Shown: one piece after another, positions 1-6,204 of the stretch
Numbering within the stretch: the first letter of the stretch is position 1
How the letters are laid out: every line of letters begins with the position of its first letter
DNA from: Clostridia bacterium
GTDB lineage: Bacteria > Bacillota > Clostridia > Oscillospirales > Acutalibacteraceae
Direction of reading: 5' to 3'
Assembly: GCA_900772705.1 (NCBI GenBank)
Contig: CAAGRQ010000122.1
Coordinates: 1-6,260 of the forward strand
DNA length: 6,260 nt
The notes under the pieces: model-generated
What the model saw: only the letters and a program-made list of their open reading frames with translations
The model's database searches: none
Told to the model about the DNA's origin: nothing
Position numbers and translations under genes: made by a program

Positions 1-102
1 CCCCTCTTTCTGTCGTGAAAAATTACGGCTTGGTCAGAGAAGGCGACAGACGGATGATCGGCGGACTACTATCGTAATCATTTATGGAGGAAATTTAAGA
101 AA
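1..102 (+). other. Leader or end of an upstream gene; unresolved
   Basis: This stretch precedes the large gene and holds no complete gene. One frame is open from base 3 to a TAA at 75-77 (24 codons, reading PLSVVKNYGLVREGDRRMIG then GLLS). It could be the tail of an upstream gene, but its CTA, TTG, TCG and CGG codons are unlike the downstream gene. A second frame is open from base 2 to a TGA at 104-106 that overlaps the GTG start; its arginine-rich translation does not look like protein. No convincing -35/-10 promoter pair is visible. Two inverted complementary pairs are present (9-15 with 44-50, and 22-27 with 73-78), so this may instead be a structured 5' untranslated leader. Confidence 0.4.
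86..90 (+). promoter_or_regulatory. Shine-Dalgarno sequence for the large gene
   Basis: GGAGG lies 12 bases before the GTG at 103, slightly longer than the common 5-9 base spacing. No in-frame ATG, GTG or TTG lies between it and 103. The GTG is immediately followed by codons for a textbook signal peptide, so the site supports the GTG start. Confidence 0.8.
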
Positions 103-201
103 GTGAAAAAATCTAAAACTTTTGCACGCAAAGTGATTGCAATTGTTCTTTCTGTAATGATGCTCGCTTCATCATTTACAGGTGTTCTCACTGTTTTCGC
201 T
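103..201 (+). other. Sec signal peptide (residues 1-33)
   Basis: The n-region is basic (K2, K3, K5, R9, K10), followed by a hydrophobic core from V11 to about L21 and on to F32. The likely signal peptidase I site is V-F-A before K34 (V at -3, A33 at -1), after which the sequence becomes polar (KSTDDGHDSN). There is no lipobox cysteine, so it is not a lipoprotein. The exact cleavage position is an inference. Confidence 0.88.
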
Positions 202-3200
202 AAGTCAACAGATGACGGACACGATTCTAACCTTGCCGCTAACTTTATGGCTTGGGCAGAAACTACGGACAATCAGACTTGTGAAGCACTTTTAGACTAT
301 GTTGATGATATTCTCCAAAAGGCTAATATAGCACCTCTCAGTGTAAATATGGACTACGTTGTTGTAAAGATTCAGCTTAACGGCTATATCGACAGCGTGG
401 ACGGTTTGCTTGACTTGTGTACTCAGATTAATAACCTGCTTAACAGCTATAAAGGCCTTGTTGGCGGCGATGTCGCAAATATCGACCTCAGCCCGTTATC
501 ATCCGAAAACCTTAAGTCAACCAATAAGGGTAACGGCGTTATCTCTAAGTGTAACAGATCTTTCCGTTCCGAAATGGACGCAAAAGACATTGTAATGGCT
601 TTGGCAAAAACAATCTATTATAACACTAACGACCTTACAGCAAGCGGACATTCAAACAAGAATGTTATCGGTCAGTTCCTTAAGGGTAACCTTAATCTTG
701 GTATCGTAAACAGTGCCGTAGATGTATATGGACTCATCGGTAACCTCCTCGGTATGTGGAGCGGCTATCAGTCAAATCTTGTTTATAACCTTGTTGCTAA
801 GATTATTTTTGATAACACAAACTGGTTTACAGAAGACGAAATTAAGTCATTCGAGAAGAGTCTCGGTAATCCTGCATATAAGGATGACAATACCGTAACG
901 GCAAAGAATTGGAACTACGACATTCAGCTTTTTGATAAGCTCTCAAACGAGTTCGTAAATAAGATTTCCGTTAATATGACTTATGCTCTTGAGAAGCAGG
1001 AAGACGGTACTTTTGCAGTAACCGATTCGTCCGAATCCCGTTATAAGAGAATCAAGGCTTGGCTTGATAAAAACGGTAAGAGCGAAACAGAAGAAACTAT
1101 CGCAGATGCTTCAAAGGCTCTCGGCTATGACCCGAACCTCAAGTATGACCAGGGCGAAGGCTGGATTTACATATTCAGATACGGTGACGAAAAGCTTCAA
1201 ATCAGCAATGACAGCACCATATACAGCCTTCTTGACCAGGCATTAAAACTTGCTTGGAAGTCAACTCTTAAGCCGACTCTTGCAACCATGCGTGTTAATA
1301 ACGATATGGATTGGTACGAGGGTCACGGCGGCAACTTCGATAATGTATATTATTATTGGCTCGTTGAAAAGAATATGGTTGACAAAACAAAGTGGGAAAA
1401 TAACTACACTTCCGAAAACTTCAACGCATTCTGCGAGGCTAAGTATAAGGATTACGGTTGCTCAAAAGCTTCCGAGATGTATGATAAGGTTAAGGCTACC
1501 TTCGACTACGACAGAAATGAAGTGGACAATCCTAAGTATAACTGGAAAGATGTAGACGAGAACAACGGTTATTATACCGCTGAGGGCAGCAAGGAGAGCA
1601 TCCTCTTCGGAAAGCTTCGTTACAGCCCTCTCGCAGATAAGGTATTCGGAATGCAGACCGGTCCTATTAACCTTTATATTATGCAGACCGGCGCAACAAA
1701 CCTTGAAAACTTTATCGACAGCTATCTTAACGATCTCGGCAAAGCAGACAGAACATACAAGAACATTCTTTACGCAGGCAACGACCTTCTCGCTGCTGCC
1801 GTTAAGGACTTCTTCCCGAACTCTGAGCACATCGGTCTCGGCGACGGTAACAATAATGTTACTGTAAGCCTTGAGCGTCCTGAGATGAAGCTTACAAACG
1901 GTTCATCCGACGCTAAGGTTATCGCTCAGACTCTTGTATCAAATGCTTGCAAACTCTTTGAGTACGGTATGAATGCAGCCGATGAAAACCTTTTGAGCGG
2001 TTTCTATCATAACCACAACCTTACAGACAAGACTAAGTCAAACAATCTTACAGAAACAAACTTTGAAGAGGCTGTGATTCCTCTTGCTGTTTCCTGCCTT
2101 ACAGTAATCGCAGATGCAAGAGCAATCCATACAGACGATTGGGACAGAGCTAAGGACGCTGAAGGCGTTGCTTTCCTCGCTCTCAGAGAGTACCTCTCAA
2201 ATGTACTTCCTGCAAAGGATTATGACCAACTCGTATCATCTAGCGGTGACCTCAAGGCAACCGTAGACGTTAACGGTGACGGCAAAGCCGATCTTTATAC
2301 GGATGTTATTCTTCCGATGGCTCGTGACGCAGTAGGCTATCTTTTGAACTCTGTTGTTCCTTGCCGTGATAAGAGCGGTGCTGTTTGGGATGTTTATAAG
2401 TCTGATCCTGCTAAGGACAAGACTACATTGTTCGACATTCTTAATTCCGTAGTTTGCTACTATGCATCTGCAGATGAGTTTAACGAGCCTTCTTGGAACA
2501 CAACTGCAACTAAGACTCACGGTAAAGCAGTTGCTGCACTTCTCGGTGTAGTTACTACTGACGGAAGCGGTAAGTGCGCAGTTACTAAGGACAATACTCT
2601 TTGGCAGAATATTGACGCTATCGCTAACTCACTCTGGCCGACACTCAGTGTTCTCTTTAAGGGATCATACGATAAGGGCATCACAAAAGCTAATGCACTC
2701 AGCAAAGAGATGGGTACACTTGATTCCGAAGAACTTGTATATAACAGAATTGTTAAGTCACTTCTTAACATCGGCGATACACACAGCGACACAGGTCTCC
2801 AGGGTATCTCCACAATTCTTTGGCAGTCAATTACATGCTTCTCTGCTGAGCCTCTTATGAACAAGAGCGTTGACACTCTCGTTTATGATGATGTTCTTTG
2901 CTCACTCGTAAACAGCATCTTCGCAAGAAGAGCTTCGGGACAGTATTATTCAAAGGTTCTTCCTACATCTTCGGATATGGGTACAACCACTCCGTTCGAC
3001 AGCCTTGTTAACAGAACGATTCTTACCGACTGGAAGGGCGACAGCAAGGACGGACAAAATCAGGAAAACGGCGTAATCGGTATCTTCTTTGCTAACCTTT
3101 ACGCATTCCTCGGCGGTGACTCAGAACTCACAGGCACTGCAAAGACAAATGTCGGAAACGGCACATGGCAGGGTATGATGTTCCTTGTTCAGGCAGTAGG

Positions 3201-6200
3201 CTCTCTTATTGACGGCTTCCTTCCTCAACTTGGCGAGCATGAGTTCAACGCTGCTACAGTATCCGTAAACGACGCTTCAAGATCAGGCGTATCTTCAGCT
3301 TCAAAGATTACAGATACTTATGTTACCATTAAGAATAACGCAGTAGGTCTTAACAGATTCTATAAGGACGCAAGCGGTAACATTGTTCGGGATGACAGAT
3401 ACTTTATCGATGTTAAGAGCGTTACATCATCAGGTAATCTTAGTATTGCTTTTGACAGTCTTCCTAAAGATGCCGTAATCGCTCCCGAGAAGTCTCTTAA
3501 ACTCGGCGTTTCCGGTAACGCACCCTCAGGTGGTGACGCTACTGCAACAATCACCGTAAAATATGATGTATATGCAGGTACAAGTGCCGATAAGAAGAAG
3601 ACACTTCTTTATTCCAATCAGGAAGCTCAGACCTACTTCACTCTTTCAACAGACAGAAGCTGGTTTAACGGACTTGACGCATCTACAACAAGTTCAACTT
3701 ATTCTCTTAATGATACTAATACAGCCAGAAATTCATCCTTTAATACAACATTTAGATATTACAATAATATAGTGCTTTCAAATAGCGAGCCTGCACAGAT
3801 TAACAAGCTCGGTATGTATGGCGCAGATGCTTTAAAAGGTATGTTTGCCGCTGTATTAGATACTAAGAATAAGAACAAGCCATATGCAATTGTTGCTACC
3901 GATTCTAAGACCGGTGATCTCTTGAATCTTGAAAAGTATGACTATCAGGTAGAGGGTCAGTCAAGAGACTACGGTGAAGCTGTACGAATCGCTGACGGCA
4001 TTGATGCTCATAAGGGTTATACAAAGTCAGAACTTTATGCAATCTTTAAGGATAAGGGTTATGTAGAAGATTGGGATGAAAATGGCGAGCCTAAGTCATT
4101 CAAGACTCCTGTTACCACATACACTCATGTGGCTCTCAGCCATAATGATGTTGTAAGGTCCGGTCTTGCATTGCAGATGCCTCAGAATGATGACGGCACA
4201 TACGAAAATACAGTCTTCGATTACAATATCGTAACCAAAGGTTGTGCAACTGCAGCAACTCCTACAAACAACATTTACTTCCTTGGCAATATCGATTCTA
4301 CAAATTCTGCTCCGAGATGGTTGTTTAACTACAATAACGGTTCTATTAATGCCGGTGACTATGATATGCTTATCTATGGCTACGGAACTGTAAGCGGTAG
4401 AGATAGAGTAGCTAAAATCGGTACTACTCATATGATCATTGCTAACACTTCAGGTGCTGATTCGCTTTCAAAGGCATATCAGAACTATCAGGACGAAATG
4501 GCTCCTTATCAGCAGTCAGACTATATAAAGAACGGCGACAATGACCCGTATGCACAGCTTCAGTCAGCATTTAAGACTGCTCTTGCAGGTATTTCTACTC
4601 CTGTAACAAAACAGAACGCCGATTCGTTCGTATCAAAGACAATGGTTGCAGCTAAGAAGGAGAAGACAACTTCTGCTTCGGGCGATAAGGCTTACAAGCC
4701 TGCAACAAACGTTCCCGATGCTGTAGGTGCTCATCAGGGTACAAACGGCTATTACTACATCGACGAAGCTTGCACAATTCCTGTTTACTCGAATGTTGAG
4801 CTTACAGATAATGATGTAAAGAACGGCAAGGATGCCGTAGGTGCTGCTGTTGTTAAGCAGGGCGATACATATTATTATGTTAACGACTACGCTTACAAGT
4901 ATGCATGGGATACAACAACATATGCTTATCCTTACTACGGTGTAACTAACGAAAAGGATACCTATGACGAAAAGACCGTCGGTACTGACGCAGAGGGCAA
5001 TCCTATCGATACAGTAGTAACAAAGAATTACTACAATAAGACTCCTCACACCTATGTTGCAGAAAACGGCAGAGGAGTTCCGTCATCAAGTGATTGGGCA
5101 TACACCTATGCACAAATTGAGACTATCACAAAACCAAACGATAAGGCTACTAAGACAGATTACCGTGGCTACTATGCAAAACTTGAGGATAACCTCAGAT
5201 ACAATGTAGAGTATGCTAAGAAAAATGTTGATACAAGCCTTCTTCAAGAAAAGATTGTTGACGGTATTATCAATGACCGTAAGGGCAAGTACAGCGAAGA
5301 CTATGCAGATGTAGCAGCTTATGAGAAGATGGTACAGATTGCAAGAAAGGGCGAAAAACTTGCTACCGTAACCGGACAGGATGAAGACGGCAACAACACT
5401 TACACAACTACAGCTTCCTCATTGGAAATCAGAGAAGCTAACCGTTTGTATACTAAGTACAAGGGATTCGTAACAAACCGTGCTTACGAGGGTCAGAAGA
5501 TTGAAGCAGAAATCAAGCATCTTACAGGTCTTGATAAGAATCAGATTACTGTTTCCGCTATCGATGACACAACAAGAACGGCTACTGTTAAATTCTCCGC
5601 TACTCCTACACTCGCTAAGGGTGCTGTAGAGAACGGTACACTTGTTAACAACGGTGAAGTTAAGTATTCGGATGAGACCTGGAACGAATTTGTTTATTGT
5701 CTTGCAAAGGCTGTTAAGACAGCTCAGGAGGCTAAGACAGGTAACCATATGAATACTTACATTGCAAAGAAAGAGCTTGTTCTCGCAGAGAATGCACTTG
5801 CTCTTCCTGAAGATGCAATTTGGTACACAGTATCCGGTACAGTTTATGAAGCAGTTGACGGAACAGGTACAATCGGTTCTGAAACTCTTGCAGGCGTTGA
5901 CGTATATGTAAACGGCTCTAAGGTTACTGCTACTGCTGCTGACGGTACATTCACAGCTAAGGTTGCTGTCGGCACAACCGCTAAGGTTGAGTTCAAGGGC
6001 ACCGATGTTGTTACCAGAACCCTTACATTCACAGAGGCAACCGAAGGCGCAAATGTCGGCGTTGTTGCTGTTGATTATAACGGTAACGGTAAGATTGATG
6101 CTGTCGATGCTGCATTCACCGCTAAGAAGGGACTTAAGGGCTTGACTGCTGACCAGTTCAAGGAACTCCTTAAGACAGGCGTAAATTACAACGCTTCTCT

Positions 6201-6204
6201 CTAA
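103..6204 (+). CDS. Large secreted multi-domain protein with degenerate C-terminal dockerin
   Basis: This 2033-residue protein is predicted to be exported by the Sec route and to act outside the cell. No catalytic domain is recognised, so a structural, adhesive or binding role is inferred only. Modules in order: signal peptide 1-33; long helical region ~34-1046 of unknown family, with 12 cysteines; beta-rich module ~1050-1190; Ser/Thr/Asn-rich linker ~1197-1226; mixed region to ~1440; helical segment ~1440-1520; tyrosine-rich stretch 1550-1703; FIVAR-like modules ~1730-1807 and 1855-1901; carboxypeptidase-regulatory-like beta domain 1907-1990; half dockerin 1991-2033. There is no LPxTG motif and no C-terminal membrane helix. 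The GTG start is chosen because GGAGG precedes it, the signal peptide begins there, the frame upstream closes at TGA 55-57, and the next in-frame methionines (19, 20) fall inside the signal peptide. The frame is unbroken and codon use is mostly uniform, so it looks intact. From memory, large Ruminococcaceae proteins share this tail architecture; that was not checked. Confidence 0.93.
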   Translation: MKKSKTFARKVIAIVLSVMMLASSFTGVLTVFAKSTDDGHDSNLAANFMAWAETTDNQTCEALLDYVDDILQKANIAPLSVNMDYVVVKIQLNGYIDSVDGLLDLCTQINNLLNSYKGLVGGDVANIDLSPLSSENLKSTNKGNGVISKCNRSFRSEMDAKDIVMALAKTIYYNTNDLTASGHSNKNVIGQFLKGNLNLGIVNSAVDVYGLIGNLLGMWSGYQSNLVYNLVAKIIFDNTNWFTEDEIKSFEKSLGNPAYKDDNTVTAKNWNYDIQLFDKLSNEFVNKISVNMTYALEKQEDGTFAVTDSSESRYKRIKAWLDKNGKSETEETIADASKALGYDPNLKYDQGEGWIYIFRYGDEKLQISNDSTIYSLLDQALKLAWKSTLKPTLATMRVNNDMDWYEGHGGNFDNVYYYWLVEKNMVDKTKWENNYTSENFNAFCEAKYKDYGCSKASEMYDKVKATFDYDRNEVDNPKYNWKDVDENNGYYTAEGSKESILFGKLRYSPLADKVFGMQTGPINLYIMQTGATNLENFIDSYLNDLGKADRTYKNILYAGNDLLAAAVKDFFPNSEHIGLGDGNNNVTVSLERPEMKLTNGSSDAKVIAQTLVSNACKLFEYGMNAADENLLSGFYHNHNLTDKTKSNNLTETNFEEAVIPLAVSCLTVIADARAIHTDDWDRAKDAEGVAFLALREYLSNVLPAKDYDQLVSSSGDLKATVDVNGDGKADLYTDVILPMARDAVGYLLNSVVPCRDKSGAVWDVYKSDPAKDKTTLFDILNSVVCYYASADEFNEPSWNTTATKTHGKAVAALLGVVTTDGSGKCAVTKDNTLWQNIDAIANSLWPTLSVLFKGSYDKGITKANALSKEMGTLDSEELVYNRIVKSLLNIGDTHSDTGLQGISTILWQSITCFSAEPLMNKSVDTLVYDDVLCSLVNSIFARRASGQYYSKVLPTSSDMGTTTPFDSLVNRTILTDWKGDSKDGQNQENGVIGIFFANLYAFLGGDSELTGTAKTNVGNGTWQGMMFLVQAVGSLIDGFLPQLGEHEFNAATVSVNDASRSGVSSASKITDTYVTIKNNAVGLNRFYKDASGNIVRDDRYFIDVKSVTSSGNLSIAFDSLPKDAVIAPEKSLKLGVSGNAPSGGDATATITVKYDVYAGTSADKKKTLLYSNQEAQTYFTLSTDRSWFNGLDASTTSSTYSLNDTNTARNSSFNTTFRYYNNIVLSNSEPAQINKLGMYGADALKGMFAAVLDTKNKNKPYAIVATDSKTGDLLNLEKYDYQVEGQSRDYGEAVRIADGIDAHKGYTKSELYAIFKDKGYVEDWDENGEPKSFKTPVTTYTHVALSHNDVVRSGLALQMPQNDDGTYENTVFDYNIVTKGCATAATPTNNIYFLGNIDSTNSAPRWLFNYNNGSINAGDYDMLIYGYGTVSGRDRVAKIGTTHMIIANTSGADSLSKAYQNYQDEMAPYQQSDYIKNGDNDPYAQLQSAFKTALAGISTPVTKQNADSFVSKTMVAAKKEKTTSASGDKAYKPATNVPDAVGAHQGTNGYYYIDEACTIPVYSNVELTDNDVKNGKDAVGAAVVKQGDTYYYVNDYAYKYAWDTTTYAYPYYGVTNEKDTYDEKTVGTDAEGNPIDTVVTKNYYNKTPHTYVAENGRGVPSSSDWAYTYAQIETITKPNDKATKTDYRGYYAKLEDNLRYNVEYAKKNVDTSLLQEKIVDGIINDRKGKYSEDYADVAAYEKMVQIARKGEKLATVTGQDEDGNNTYTTTASSLEIREANRLYTKYKGFVTNRAYEGQKIEAEIKHLTGLDKNQITVSAIDDTTRTATVKFSATPTLAKGAVENGTLVNNGEVKYSDETWNEFVYCLAKAVKTAQEAKTGNHMNTYIAKKELVLAENALALPEDAIWYTVSGTVYEAVDGTGTIGSETLAGVDVYVNGSKVTATAADGTFTAKVAVGTTAKVEFKGTDVVTRTLTFTEATEGANVGVVAVDYNGNGKIDAVDAAFTAKKGLKGLTADQFKELLKTGVNYNASL
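1651..1710 (+). repeat. Two-copy 30-base in-frame tandem repeat
   Basis: ATGCAGACCGG occurs at 1651-1661 and again exactly 30 bases later at 1681-1691, with AACCTT also repeated in register; 21 of 30 bases match by hand count. It encodes MQTGPINLYI (residues 517-526) followed by MQTGATNLEN (527-536). The unit is a multiple of three and keeps the frame, which fits a small duplication that has since diverged. Confidence 0.7.
2266..2301 (+). other. Isolated calcium-loop-like motif (residues 722-733)
   Basis: The residues DVNGDGKADL followed by YT match the first nine positions of a dockerin or EF-hand-like calcium loop (D722, N724, D726, G727, D730). The last ligand position (12) is T733 rather than D or E, with D734 just after it. 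A helix-like segment follows (VILPMARDAVGYLL). There is no second loop nearby. It could be a calcium-stabilised turn in the helical region; whether it binds calcium cannot be judged from sequence. Confidence 0.55.
3250..3672 (+). other. Beta-rich module (residues ~1050-1190)
   Basis: The sequence changes here from helical to alternating polar and hydrophobic strands, for example YVTIKNNAVGLNRF, YFIDVKSVTSSGNLSIAF, KSLKLGVSG and ATATITVKYDVY. It contains no cysteine. The pattern suggests an immunoglobulin-like or similar beta sandwich, as is common in bacterial surface proteins. The specific family is not identifiable by eye. Confidence 0.45.
4750..5211 (+). other. Tyrosine-rich stretch (residues 1550-1703)
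   Basis: I count 25 tyrosines in 154 residues, many in runs (YYY at 1550-1552 and 1590-1592, YY at 1611, 1643 and 1690). The two YYY runs lie exactly 40 residues apart in similar settings (NGYYYID and DTYYYVND), suggesting an old duplication of a ~40-residue unit. No enzyme signature is visible. A binding or packing surface is possible but inferred. Confidence 0.6.
5290..5523 (+). other. FIVAR-like helical module, weak (residues ~1730-1807)
   Basis: It begins YSEDYADVAAYEKMVQIARK, followed by a short Gly/Asn/Thr loop and a second helical part, LEIREANRLYTKYKGF, continuing to AEIKHL. The Y-S-x-x-Y/W opening and paired helices resemble the FIVAR modules seen in many Gram-positive surface proteins, but the match is loose. 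A short beta segment (ITVSAIDD, ATVKFSATP) separates it from the clearer module that follows. Confidence 0.35.
5665..5805 (+). other. FIVAR-like helical module (residues 1855-1901)
   Basis: YSDETWNEFVYCLAKAVKTA opens the module and the second helix contains AKKELVLAENALAL. This fits the FIVAR pattern of tyrosine, then Ser/Thr-x-x-x-Trp, an alanine-rich first helix, a short loop and an Ala/Leu-rich second helix. FIVAR modules are non-catalytic spacers or binding modules in extracellular proteins of Gram-positive bacteria. C1866 is the last cysteine of the protein. Confidence 0.55.
5821..6072 (+). other. Carboxypeptidase-regulatory-like beta domain (residues 1907-1990)
   Basis: The pattern VSGTVYEAVDG, then LAGVDVYVNGSKVTATAADG, TFTAKVAVGTTAKVEFKG and TRTLTFTE is characteristic of the small transthyretin-like/CnaB-like fold annotated as carboxypeptidase regulatory-like: SGTV, then L-x-GV-x-V-x-x-NG, then T-x-x-DGTF. 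Such domains are structural in secreted proteins. It leads directly into the dockerin-like tail with no linker, a pairing I recall from Ruminococcaceae surface proteins. Confidence 0.7.
6073..6201 (+). other. Degenerate (half) type I dockerin at the C-terminus (residues 1991-2033)
   Basis: DYNGNGKIDAVDAAFTAKKG then L matches the first dockerin repeat: calcium ligand positions 1, 3, 5, 9 and 12 are D1991, N1993, N1995, D1999 and D2002, followed by a helix ending in leucine. A normal dockerin has a second copy about 30 residues on. Here LTADQFKELLKTGVNYNASL follows directly; it resembles the helix and tail of a second repeat without its calcium loop. Dockerins bind cohesins to assemble extracellular complexes; binding by this shortened form is uncertain. 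Confidence 0.65.

Larger units (their letters stand above)
202..3240 (+). other. Helical N-terminal region, unknown family (residues ~34-1046)
   Basis: About 1000 residues made largely of amphipathic stretches (for example 186-224, 226-240, 878-890, 926-940, 990-1004, 1025-1042) separated by polar Asn/Asp/Lys-rich loops. The hydrophobic segments are too short or too interrupted by polar residues to call as membrane helices, so they are more likely buried helices of a soluble fold. Twelve cysteines occur here (60, 106, 150, 444, 453, 616, 665, 754, 785, 825, 912, 933). I recognise no enzyme motif. A short motif, LVY followed by N or D, recurs at 226, 878 and 926 at the start of helix-like segments, hinting at diverged helical repeats. 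Confidence 0.5.

Noticed and set aside
84..98. ATG in the leader opening a five-codon frame (MEEI then stop)
   Set aside because: It overlaps the Shine-Dalgarno sequence itself, so it has no ribosome binding site of its own in the right place; chance is the simplest explanation.
660..735. Hydrophobic stretch around residues 187-213 as a possible membrane helix
   Set aside because: It is broken up by Asn, Lys, Asp and Gly (GNLNLG, NSAVDV), so an amphipathic buried helix fits better.
1462..1830. 122-codon open frame on the minus strand
   Set aside because: It lies wholly inside the large gene; no ribosome binding site or family resemblance was seen, and its composition is what the plus-strand codon bias would produce.
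2517..2876. 119-codon open frame on the minus strand
   Set aside because: Antisense shadow of the large gene; Ser/Leu-rich with no recognisable motif.
2959..2973. LPTSS resembling the beginning of an LPxTG sorting signal
   Set aside because: It lies mid-protein, lacks the TG, and is not followed by a hydrophobic segment and basic tail.
4633..5049. 138-codon open frame on the minus strand, rich in Ile, Val and Cys
   Set aside because: It looks membrane-like only because it is the reverse complement of tyrosine- and asparagine-rich codons; no start signal or family features support it.
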